Shown here: positions 1-5,640 of the stretch, piece after piece
Position numbering within the stretch: the first letter of the stretch is position 1
Layout of the letters: each line of letters opens with the position of its first letter
Source: Actinomycetes bacterium
GTDB lineage: Bacteria > Actinomycetota > Acidimicrobiia > Acidimicrobiales > Acidimicrobiaceae
Assembly: GCA_021823385.1 (NCBI GenBank)
Contig: JAKAOC010000144.1
Coordinates: 1 to 6,395 of the forward strand
Length of the DNA stretch: 6,395 bases
Direction of reading: 5' to 3'
The notes under the pieces: generated by a model
The model's database searches: none
Told to the model about the DNA's origin: nothing
What the model saw: only the letters and a program-made list of their open reading frames with translations
Position numbers and translations under genes: made by a program

Positions 1-1
1 G

Positions 2-16
2 CGGGGTGTGTCGTGA
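2..16 (+). CDS. 3' end of upstream gene, probably fliI (partial)
   Basis: The frame starting at base 2 reads Arg-Gly-Val-Ser and then TGA at 14-16. That stop overlaps the GTG start of fliJ (13-15) as GTGA, the usual sign of translational coupling between adjacent operon genes. Only four codons are visible, so the sequence itself does not identify the product. In flagellar clusters fliJ nearly always follows fliI, the export ATPase gene, so fliI is the inference. The stop could also be a chance out-of-frame triplet. Confidence 0.4.
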   Translation, partial: RGVS

Positions 17-447
17 GCGCGCCGCGCGGGAAGCTCGTGATCGCCCTTCGCTTGGCAGAGATGGAGAGACGCGTCAAGCAGATCGCCGCAGCCGAGGCGG
101 CAGCGCGCCTCCGGCTTGCCGAAGAGGCCCAGACCCTGGCTACGGGAAACGCGCTCGAACTCAGCCGCGAACTGGTCAGCCTTCCAGGAACGCCCGAACT
201 TGCCACCTTGGGGCGCCTTTCCTGCACTGCAGCCGATCAAGACAGGCGCGCGACGCAGGAGCGCACCGCCGAACTGCTGGCCGCTCTGGCGGATCTCCAT
301 GAAAAACAGGTCTGGACTAATGCCGTTACCAGGCTGATCGAGAAGCGGCACCGGCAGGAGCGCTACCGTGAGGAGCGCCGATCGACCACGGAGCTCGTCG
401 AGAGCGCGCTAAGACGGATCCCGAGGCGCGATGACGTTCGTTCCTGA
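13..447 (+). CDS. fliJ: FliJ, flagellar type III export coiled-coil protein
   Basis: The 144-residue product has FliJ length and character: no membrane segment or signal peptide, almost wholly helical, rich in Ala, Glu, Arg and Gln. It is charged at both ends, with LRLAEMERRVKQI near residues 12-24 and a very basic/acidic stretch at 107-130 that includes YREERRSTTELVE. In known systems FliJ is the stalk-like subunit of the FliH-FliI-FliJ ATPase complex; it binds FlhA and promotes chaperone-substrate delivery at the export gate. FliJ diverges strongly in sequence, so the call rests on length, coiled-coil pattern and position (after a putative fliI, before fliK-flgD-flgE). The GTG at 13 follows a GGGG at 3-6 and overlaps the upstream stop. 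The 3' end overlaps the next gene by 17 bp, which suggests coupled translation. Confidence 0.8.
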   Translation: MSAPRGKLVIALRLAEMERRVKQIAAAEAAARLRLAEEAQTLATGNALELSRELVSLPGTPELATLGRLSCTAADQDRRATQERTAELLAALADLHEKQVWTNAVTRLIEKRHRQERYREERRSTTELVESALRRIPRRDDVRS

Positions 448-1477
448 CGCCGTCACGCGCCTGCAGGATATCGGCGCCACCTTCCGCCAGCTCGCCGATC
501 TCGCGTCCACCCAGCCGGCCGGCCAGGCGCAGCCCTCTCCACTCGGGTCCGTCACGGACTTCGCCTCTCTTCTGAGCCAGATCGAACAACAGCTCGCACC
601 GGCCACGGCCAACTCGCCAGCCTCGTCCACCGCCAGTGCGGCAATGCCGACTCAGGCCTCCTACGCCTCGACCGCCCCTGCCGGCGTCGGAGCGCCGGCG
701 TCGCCAGGCTCGGCGTCCGGAGTTACCGGATTCGGCTCCCAAGTGGTCTCTGACGCCGAGGGATACCTGGGGGTTCAGTACTCGTGGGGCGGCACCTCGC
801 CCCAGAGCGGCTTCGACTGCTCCGGCCTGGTGCAGCACGTCTTCGCGGACTTGGGAGTCGCCCTTCCTCGGACCGCCGCGGAGCAATCGAGCACCGGAAC
901 CCCGGTGGAGGGCCTGTGGCAAGCCCAGCCGGGAGACCTCCTCTTCTACGGCGCGCCCGCGGAGCATGTCGGCATCTACATCGGCAACGGGCTGATGATC
1001 GACGCCCCTAAAACCGGGCAGGAGGTCTCCGTGACCCAGGCCGGAACACCTACTTCGATACGGAGGGTCGTTCCCGCCCGGGCTGCCGGCGGCACGGTGC
1101 CATCATGGATGGCAAACGCCTTCGCCGCAGCCGGCCAGGCCTATGGCCTGCCCGCAGGCGTGCTTCAGGCCGTCGCGCAGACCGAAAGCGGCTTCAACCC
1201 ATCGGCCACCTCGCCGGCCGGGGCGATCGGGCTGATGCAGATCATGCCCGCAACGGCCGCCGGCATCGGCATCAACCCGCTCGACCCGGTCCAGTCCATT
1301 TATGGCGCGGCGGAACTCCTGGCACAGAAGCTCAAGGCATTCGGATCCCTCCCGCTTGCACTGGCTGCTTACAACGCGGGAGACCAGGCGGTGCGCCAAT
1401 ACGGCGGCATCCCGCCCTATCCCGAGACTCTCAACTACGTGAACACCGTGATGAACCGGATGGGGGTGAGCCGGTAA
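431..1477 (+). CDS. Bifunctional peptidoglycan hydrolase: NlpC/P60 endopeptidase + SLT lytic transglycosylase
   Basis: The 348-residue protein has three parts. Residues 1-100 are a Ser/Ala/Pro/Thr-rich leader with no hydrophobic Sec signal; it holds FASLL at 44-48. Residues about 100-215 are an NlpC/P60 domain: YSWGG at 117-121, then GFDCSGLV with catalytic Cys130, and HVGIYIGNG with catalytic His179. Asp191 stands 12 residues later, where RipA-type enzymes carry Glu and Spr-type enzymes carry His as the third residue. Residues about 226-345 are an SLT (goose-lysozyme-like) domain: catalytic Glu252 in TESGFNPSA, then AGAIGLMQIMPATA and LALAAYNAG. The predicted activities cut stem peptides and glycan strands respectively. 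Placed between fliJ and fliK, it likely opens the wall for the rod, the job of FlgJ in Proteobacteria, but no FlgJ rod-cap domain is recognisable. The ATG at 431 overlaps fliJ by 17 bp with a weak GAGG at 423-426. Domain calls are secure; the flagellar role is inferred. Confidence 0.9.
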   Translation: MTFVPDAVTRLQDIGATFRQLADLASTQPAGQAQPSPLGSVTDFASLLSQIEQQLAPATANSPASSTASAAMPTQASYASTAPAGVGAPASPGSASGVTGFGSQVVSDAEGYLGVQYSWGGTSPQSGFDCSGLVQHVFADLGVALPRTAAEQSSTGTPVEGLWQAQPGDLLFYGAPAEHVGIYIGNGLMIDAPKTGQEVSVTQAGTPTSIRRVVPARAAGGTVPSWMANAFAAAGQAYGLPAGVLQAVAQTESGFNPSATSPAGAIGLMQIMPATAAGIGINPLDPVQSIYGAAELLAQKLKAFGSLPLALAAYNAGDQAVRQYGGIPPYPETLNYVNTVMNRMGVSR

Positions 1478-2725
1478 ATGGCGGTATCCCAGGCAAGAGC
1501 AGGCTCCGGGCTGCACGACGTATCCGGAAAACCCGGACACAAGGGAGGTCAGGGCTCCAAGAGCGACGCCTTCACCGGCCTCCTCGCAGCCGTGGCGGCC
1601 ACCACGGCGACTGCCCGTGCCCCGGATCCACGGGAAAAGCCCGCCAACCCGCCATCCCTGGGCGCCTTCAAAGACCCCCGGATGGAAGGCGGATCGGCCG
1701 CACTTGGAGGTGAGGCAGGTCTCCGATCTGAAAGTGCGCGCTCTACCACGGCCCCACCGCCAGCTGCCGAAGCGGCACGGCCGGCGGCGCCGGCAACCGG
1801 CCCTGCACCGCGGAAGGACCCGCGCCCGCCAACCGCCACTCCGGTATTGGCCGCGCGCACCGAGCCCGGCAGCGGCATGCCACCCCAAGGCAGGGCGACG
1901 ACGGCCACGAGCCCGGAAGTGCCTCCGTGGGTCGATGCCCCTCCCGCCGGAGGCAGCCATCCCGCAATGGCGGCCAGCGCCAACACCTCCGACTTCCCGC
2001 CAACGGCCGCGGGAGCGCCGCAACCATCACCCTTCCCATCGGAGATCGAAACCACTGTGCGCCTGGCCAAACCCTCCACCACGAGGCCCAGCCGCACAGC
2101 TCGGCTGAGCTACACCGAACCCGCGCAAGGTTCCGGCTCGGCACTGCAGGCGGGACCGTCATCGCCGGCCACAACTGCTGGGACAGCTCACGCGCACGCA
2201 ATCGACAGCCACAGATCACTAGTGATCCCCCCCACGGCTATCCAGGCCCTAGGTGCGCCCACGCAGGTTGACGCCATCACCGCACCCCTGGCCAATGCTG
2301 TCCAGGCGACCATCGGCAGCCAGGTGGCCTCGGCGCTCAGCGGCCACCTCTCGACGGACGGCGCAGGCGTCGGAACGACCTTCGAACTTCGCGTCTTCCC
2401 CGAGGACCTTGGCCAGGTGGTCGTGCGCATCAGCGCTTCGGGTGGAGCGCTGTCGGTGCATCTCTCGGGAACCTCCGCAGTGCTCGGACAGTTGCTTCAG
2501 GCCTCCCACCACGAAATAGCCGCCTCACTCCAGGCCGGCGGCGGCGCCAGTGTCAACATCGAGTTCGGGCTATTCGGGGGCAACGCTTACCACGGCGGCG
2601 GGCAGCGCCCTCCAAATTCCCCGGCGCCCGCGCCGTCAAACCCCGCCCAGCCGGGCTCGAAAGGGCTTGGGGCACCCACGAGCGCCAGCCCGAACGAGGG
2701 GCACCGCCTCGACTTGCTGGCTTGA
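1478..2725 (+). CDS. fliK: FliK, flagellar hook-length control protein
   Basis: FliK acts as a secreted molecular ruler: it measures the growing hook and switches FlhB from hook to filament export. The 415-residue product is close to Salmonella FliK (405). Residues 1-260 are low-complexity, rich in Pro, Ala, Thr and Ser, as expected of the extended ruler part, with FTGLL at 32-36 as a possible export-gate motif. The conserved C-terminal domain covers roughly 265-375. Its signature is FELRVFPEDLGQVVVRIS from residue 302 (the family's L-P-E-x-L-G-x-V-x-V pattern), followed by LSVHLS and a helix QLLQASHHEIAASLQAGG. A Pro/Gly/Ser-rich tail follows the domain. The ATG directly abuts the TAA of the hydrolase gene, preceded by a purine-rich GGGGGTGAG about 8 nt upstream. 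Only the C-terminal domain and the context identify the gene; the ruler part is too variable for recognition by sequence. Confidence 0.9.
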   Translation: MAVSQARAGSGLHDVSGKPGHKGGQGSKSDAFTGLLAAVAATTATARAPDPREKPANPPSLGAFKDPRMEGGSAALGGEAGLRSESARSTTAPPPAAEAARPAAPATGPAPRKDPRPPTATPVLAARTEPGSGMPPQGRATTATSPEVPPWVDAPPAGGSHPAMAASANTSDFPPTAAGAPQPSPFPSEIETTVRLAKPSTTRPSRTARLSYTEPAQGSGSALQAGPSSPATTAGTAHAHAIDSHRSLVIPPTAIQALGAPTQVDAITAPLANAVQATIGSQVASALSGHLSTDGAGVGTTFELRVFPEDLGQVVVRISASGGALSVHLSGTSAVLGQLLQASHHEIAASLQAGGGASVNIEFGLFGGNAYHGGGQRPPNSPAPAPSNPAQPGSKGLGAPTSASPNEGHRLDLLA

Positions 2726-2733
2726 GTCGTAAC

Positions 2734-2740
2734 AGAAAGG
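2734..2740 (+). promoter_or_regulatory. Ribosome binding site deciding the flgD start
   Basis: AGAAAGG lies 8 nt before the ATG at 2749. The reading frame is open further up to a TTG at 2722, but that codon overlaps the fliK stop and has no purine-rich site at a proper distance. The second in-frame ATG at 2755 would be 14 nt away. The site therefore favours 2749. Confidence 0.65.
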
Positions 2741-2748
2741 CATCTTCC

Positions 2749-3168
2749 ATGACCATGGTCAACCCGATATCCAGCGGCGCGGGCAACGTCCAAGCGTCGA
2801 CAGCGAGCGCGAGCAGCAACGGCCTCACCTCACTAAGCTCCGGCGACTTCTTGAAACTGCTGGTCACACAGCTGACCAACCAGGATCCGAGCAATCCCCT
2901 GGACCCGACCCAAATGATCGCGCAGACTTCGACGCTGACCATGGTCGAGGACATCAACCAGATGAACCAGGCCCTAGCAGCCATGCAGAGCAGCCAGCAA
3001 ATGTCCCAGGCCGTCTCGCTGCTCTCCAAGCAGGTCTCATACCAGCTCTCCGGAGGGGCAGCCACGCAAACGGGAACGGTGTCGTCGGTCCAGATGGTTT
3101 CCGGGAGCCCGATGCTTACGGTCGACGGGAACCAGGTGCCGGTCAGCGCGGTCACCACAGTCAGCTAG
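2749..3168 (+). CDS. flgD: FlgD, flagellar hook cap / hook assembly scaffold
   Basis: FlgD caps the growing hook and guides FlgE polymerisation; it is exported by the flagellar type III system. The 139-residue product carries the hallmark N-terminal block FLKLLVTQLTNQDPSNPLD at 34-52, followed by the family pattern IAQTSTLTMVEDINQMNQAL. FLKLL (34-38) corresponds to the known gate-recognition motif FLTLL of Salmonella FlgD. The C-terminal part from about residue 88 (LLSKQVSYQL, TGTVSSVQM, MLTVDGNQVPVSAV) resembles the Tudor/SH3-like half of FlgD. At 139 residues it matches the short Bacillus-type FlgD and lacks the inserted fibronectin-like domain of proteobacterial FlgD (about 230 residues). 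It follows fliK by 23 bp and precedes flgE by 57 bp. Confidence 0.95.
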   Translation: MTMVNPISSGAGNVQASTASASSNGLTSLSSGDFLKLLVTQLTNQDPSNPLDPTQMIAQTSTLTMVEDINQMNQALAAMQSSQQMSQAVSLLSKQVSYQLSGGAATQTGTVSSVQMVSGSPMLTVDGNQVPVSAVTTVS

Positions 3169-3174
3169 CACCAC

Positions 3175-3188
3175 GCGGGTGCGCCCGC
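3175..3188 (+). repeat. Short GC hairpin between flgD and flgE
   Basis: GCGGG (3175-3179) and CCCGC (3184-3188) can pair across a TGCG loop, six bases after the flgD stop codon. No T-run follows, so it is not a standard intrinsic terminator. It could protect or separate the flgD and flgE parts of a shared transcript. A 5-bp stem in GC-rich DNA may also be chance. Confidence 0.3.
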
Positions 3189-3225
3189 TCCCAACCATAA
3201 GACCCCAATACGAAAGGAATCCTCG

Positions 3226-4494
3226 ATGACCCGCTCCCTCTCCGCCGCCATCTCCGGAATTGACGCAAACCAGGCGATGCTCGACACCATCGGCAACAAC
3301 ATCGCCAACGTCAACACCGTCGGCTACCAGTCCTCCGATGTCCAGTTCGCCGATCTCCTCTACCAGCAGCAAGGTGGCGCGGGCTCCCCTGTTCCCGGAG
3401 TCACCGGGGGCACCAACCCGGTCGAGATCGGCTCGGGTGTCAGGGTGGCCTCCACGCTCACCGACTTCGCGCAAGGGACCATCCAACAGACGGGGGTGCA
3501 GACCGACCTGGCCATCCAGGGCCAGGGCTTCCTGGTTACCAGCCAGGGGGGCAGCACCTACTACACGCGTGCCGGAAACCTCCAGCTAGACGCGCTCGGC
3601 GAGCTCGTCACCCCCGAGGGGCAGATCGTCCAGGGGTGGGTTCCCGGAGCCAACGGCCAGATCAACACCTCCGGCCCGCTAAGCAACCTTGTAATCCCCC
3701 AAGGCCAGGCAGCGAGCCCCCAGGTAACCAAGAACATCACCTTGGGCGGCAACCTGCCGACCTGGAGCGGCAGCGGAAGTGCCCCCTCCTACACCGCCAC
3801 GGTGACCGCGTATGACTCCCTGGGCGGCGAGGTGCCAATCACGGTGAACTTCACAGCCACCTCCACTCCTGACACATGGAGCGTCGTCGCCACCGCGCCC
3901 AACCCGGCCGGGGGCACCGATACCATCACACCCGCCGGAACAACCATCAGCTTCGACCCCACTTCGGGCCAGCTGACCTCGGCCGGCCCTATCGCGCTCT
4001 CCGGCTTCAGCGGATACCCGAATCTTCCGGCGGGTTACATCATGAACCTCGATTTTCCCGCTACCGGGACGCCTCAGGCGGTGACGCAGTTCGCTGGAAC
4101 CGCCTCCATCCAAGTGACCAGCCAGGATGGTTTCCCCTCCGGATCGCTCAACGGTTTCACCATCGGCTCCGACGGCACCATCACCGGCAACTACTCCAAC
4201 GGCCGCTCGCAGCCCCTGGGCCAGGTCGCCATCGCCACCTTCGCGAATAACGAAGGCCTTGCCAAGGCAGGAGGGCTCAGCTACCAGGCGACGGTCAACT
4301 CCGGCGCCGCACAGCTCGGCATCGCAGGGGCAGGTGGCCGTGGAACGTTGGTGGGAGGAGCCGTCGAGGGATCGAATGTCGACCTGGGCACCCAGCTCAC
4401 CGACTTGATCGTTGCCCAGACCGCTTATCAGGCCAATACCAAGGTCGTTTCGACCACGGCCACCGTGCTGCAGACGTTGGTGCAAACGGCGTAG
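3226..4494 (+). CDS. flgE: FlgE, flagellar hook protein
   Basis: FlgE polymerises into the hook, the flexible joint between rod and filament. The 422-residue product has all expected landmarks. An N-terminal rod-type helix contains MLDTIGNNIANVNTVGYQ (18-35). The FlgE/F/G core has DFAQGTIQQTG and then DLAIQGQGF at 94-102, followed by YYTRAGNLQLDALGELVTP. A C-terminal helix block starts at NVDLGTQLTDLIVAQTAYQ (384 on) and ends TTATVLQTLVQTA. The middle, about residues 170-330, is the variable surface domain and is rich in Gly, Thr and Ser. The length is close to Salmonella FlgE (403). No Sec signal is present, as expected for a type III substrate. AAAGGA at 3213-3218 sits 7 nt before the ATG. 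FlgF and FlgG share the end motifs, but the size and the fliK-flgD-flgE order favour FlgE. Confidence 0.96.
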   Translation: MTRSLSAAISGIDANQAMLDTIGNNIANVNTVGYQSSDVQFADLLYQQQGGAGSPVPGVTGGTNPVEIGSGVRVASTLTDFAQGTIQQTGVQTDLAIQGQGFLVTSQGGSTYYTRAGNLQLDALGELVTPEGQIVQGWVPGANGQINTSGPLSNLVIPQGQAASPQVTKNITLGGNLPTWSGSGSAPSYTATVTAYDSLGGEVPITVNFTATSTPDTWSVVATAPNPAGGTDTITPAGTTISFDPTSGQLTSAGPIALSGFSGYPNLPAGYIMNLDFPATGTPQAVTQFAGTASIQVTSQDGFPSGSLNGFTIGSDGTITGNYSNGRSQPLGQVAIATFANNEGLAKAGGLSYQATVNSGAAQLGIAGAGGRGTLVGGAVEGSNVDLGTQLTDLIVAQTAYQANTKVVSTTATVLQTLVQTA

Positions 4495-4511
4495 CGCAAC
4501 ACCGATCGCGC

Positions 4512-4538
4512 TAAGGGAATCGCGATTCCTGCCGATAA
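4512..4538 (+). promoter_or_regulatory. Candidate sigma-28 (FliA/WhiG/SigD-type) promoter for flbD-motA-motB
   Basis: GCCGATAA at 4531-4538 is an exact match to the -10 consensus of flagellar sigma-28 factors (FliA; Streptomyces WhiG). TAAG at 4512-4515 matches the -35 TAAA core at three of four bases, with 15 nt between the two elements, which is the canonical spacing. Transcription would start near 4544-4546, leaving a leader of roughly 22 nt before the flbD ATG at 4567. The site lies in the only sizeable gap on the stator side of the cluster, just after flgE. This position suits late, post-hook expression of the stator genes. The promoter has not been shown to be active; the cognate sigma factor gene is outside the window. 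Confidence 0.75.
4516..4529 (+). promoter_or_regulatory. Perfect 14-bp palindrome in the promoter spacer (possible operator)
   Basis: GGAATCGCGATTCC reads identically on both strands. It occupies the spacer between the -35 and -10 elements of the candidate sigma-28 promoter, beginning directly after the -35 core and ending one base before the -10. A dimeric regulator bound here would block or reshape polymerase binding. As RNA it would give only a 5-bp stem with a CGCG loop and no T-run, so it is unlikely to be the flgE terminator. No regulator is identified. Confidence 0.5.
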
Positions 4539-4557
4539 GTAGGGCGTTCAAGGGAGC

Positions 4558-4563
4558 AGGAGG
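4558..4563 (+). promoter_or_regulatory. Unusually close Shine-Dalgarno of flbD
   Basis: AGGAGG is a perfect anti-Shine-Dalgarno match but ends only 3 nt before the ATG at 4567, closer than the usual 5-9 nt. GGGAG at 4552-4556, 10 nt away, may serve instead. Moving the start to the ATG at 4600 would delete the conserved MIRVTRLQG opening of the FlbD family, so 4567 is kept. Confidence 0.5.
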
Positions 4564-4566
4564 CTC

Positions 4567-4812
4567 ATGATCAGGGTAACGCGCCTTCAAGGCGCCACCA
4601 TGGCCATCAACGCCGAGCTGATCGAGAGGATCGAGGCCACGCCCGACACGGTGGTCACACTGGTGGGTGGCGCCCATTACGTCGTGGCCGAGCCGGTGGA
4701 CGAACTGCTCGTGCGGATCATCGAGTATCGCGCTTCGATCATTCGGAGAGTGTCCATGCCTGCGGAGAGCAGACCCACTGGAGGCCTGCATCTATTGGAC
4801 GATGGCGGCTGA
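4567..4812 (+). CDS. flbD: FlbD/SwrD family small flagellar protein
   Basis: The 81-residue product fits the FlbD family throughout. It opens MIRVTRLQG, continues with INAELIERIEATPDTVVTL (14-32) and a glycine turn before HYVVAEPVDEL, and has a helix IIEYRASI near 51-58. The last 20 or so residues (RPTGGLHLLDDGG) look like a flexible tail. There is no membrane segment, so it is probably cytosolic or peripheral. The Bacillus subtilis member SwrD (YlzI), encoded after flgE in the fla/che operon, is needed for swarming and raises flagellar motor power in a way linked to MotAB. Here the gene sits directly before motA, which agrees with a stator role. This family is unrelated to the Caulobacter transcription factor also named FlbD. 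A candidate sigma-28 promoter lies just upstream. Confidence 0.92.
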   Translation: MIRVTRLQGATMAINAELIERIEATPDTVVTLVGGAHYVVAEPVDELLVRIIEYRASIIRRVSMPAESRPTGGLHLLDDGG

Positions 4813-4848
4813 GCAACGCGCTTAAAGGACTAGGGAAGGCGCAAGGAA

Positions 4849-5640
4849 ATGGATTTCGCAACGCCGATTGGCATTGTTGCCGCGCTGATTGCAATTTTGG
4901 TATCGATGGTCTTGGACGGGGGCAGTCCCGCCTCGCTCATCGCGCCACCGGCCATAATCCTGGTATTAGGAGGGACCATCGGGGTTTCGCTGGCCGGCGT
5001 GCGCCTCCGGGACCTATCCAATGTCGCCGGGGCGCTCAAGTCCGCGCTGTTTGCGAAAGTTTCCGCGCCTGATCAGAGCATCATCGACATGGTCCGTTTC
5101 GCGGACATCGCCCGGAAGGAGGGCGTGCTGGCCCTCGAGAATGCTGTGCGGGGCGTCGACGACCCCTTCCTCAAAAAAGCGGTGCAGCTGGCGGTGGACG
5201 GAGTCGAGAGCGATCGAATACGGGATCTCCTCGAAGCGGAGATCGAGGCCATGGAGGCCAGGCACAAGGCAAGCGCCAAATTCTTCAAGTCCATGGGGGG
5301 ATACGCGCCGACCATCGGCATTCTCGGCACCGTTATCGGCCTGATTCACGTGCTGGCAAACCTCTCGTCCCCCAATACCCTCGGCCCCGCCATCTCCAGC
5401 GCCTTTTCGGCCACCCTTTGGGGCGTCATGAGCGCGAACGTCTTCTGGCTGCCTATCGAGACGAAACTCACGCGCATCTCCGAACTCGAGGTCCAAACCC
5501 GCTCGATCATCGTCAGCGGTGTTCTGGCTATCCAGTCCGGATCAAGCCCACGCGCCTTGGAGGAGCAGCTTCTCTCCTACCTCGCACCCAAGGACCGCGC
5601 CTCCAGCCAGGCGCTCAAGACCAAGAGGCAGGCCGCATGA
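4849..5640 (+). CDS. motA: MotA, flagellar stator ion-channel subunit
   Basis: MotA forms the membrane ring of the stator and turns ion flow into torque on FliG. The 263-residue product has four hydrophobic segments at about 6-22, 31-50, 150-171 and 181-203, and a large cytoplasmic loop between the second and third. In that loop Arg89 and Glu97 (ARKEGVLALE) align in position and spacing with E. coli Arg90 and Glu98, which contact the rotor. Pro154 (YAPTIGILGTVIGL) and Pro202 (WLPIETKL) match the two functional prolines, E. coli Pro173 and Pro222. The ATG at 4849 is preceded by AGGGAAGG at 4832-4839 and lies 36 bp after the flbD stop. Its stop overlaps the motB start as ATGA. The sequence alone does not tell whether H+ or Na+ is used. 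Confidence 0.95.
   Translation: MDFATPIGIVAALIAILVSMVLDGGSPASLIAPPAIILVLGGTIGVSLAGVRLRDLSNVAGALKSALFAKVSAPDQSIIDMVRFADIARKEGVLALENAVRGVDDPFLKKAVQLAVDGVESDRIRDLLEAEIEAMEARHKASAKFFKSMGGYAPTIGILGTVIGLIHVLANLSSPNTLGPAISSAFSATLWGVMSANVFWLPIETKLTRISELEVQTRSIIVSGVLAIQSGSSPRALEEQLLSYLAPKDRASSQALKTKRQAA

Noticed and set aside
326..967. 213-codon open frame on the minus strand opposite fliJ and the hydrolase
   Set aside because: It is antisense to the conserved NlpC/P60 domain, has an Arg/Gly-rich low-complexity translation and shows no motif.
1103..2023. 306-codon open frame on the minus strand opposite the hydrolase and fliK
   Set aside because: This is an antisense shadow. The composition is dominated by Arg, Gly and Ala, no family motif is seen, and the + strand proteins are well supported.
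2722..2748. Earlier TTG start for flgD at 2722
   Set aside because: It would overlap the fliK stop, has no ribosome binding site, and adds nine residues not typical of FlgD. The ATG at 2749 has AGAAAGG at 8 nt.
3679..4791. 370-codon open frame on the minus strand opposite flgE and flbD
   Set aside because: It mirrors the codon structure of two clearly identified + strand genes in GC-rich DNA. Its translation is Arg/Gly/His-rich with no recognisable domain, and it spans a gene boundary and a promoter.
4818..4842. Imperfect stem GCGCTT / AAGGCGC that would cover the motA ribosome binding site
   Set aside because: It needs a bulged base and a 12-nt loop; the pairing is too weak to claim a translational switch.
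5333..5340. GCCGATAA on the minus strand inside motA
   Set aside because: The sequence 15 nt away shows no TAAA-like -35 box, and the bases encode the conserved TVIGL segment of MotA, so the match is coincidental.
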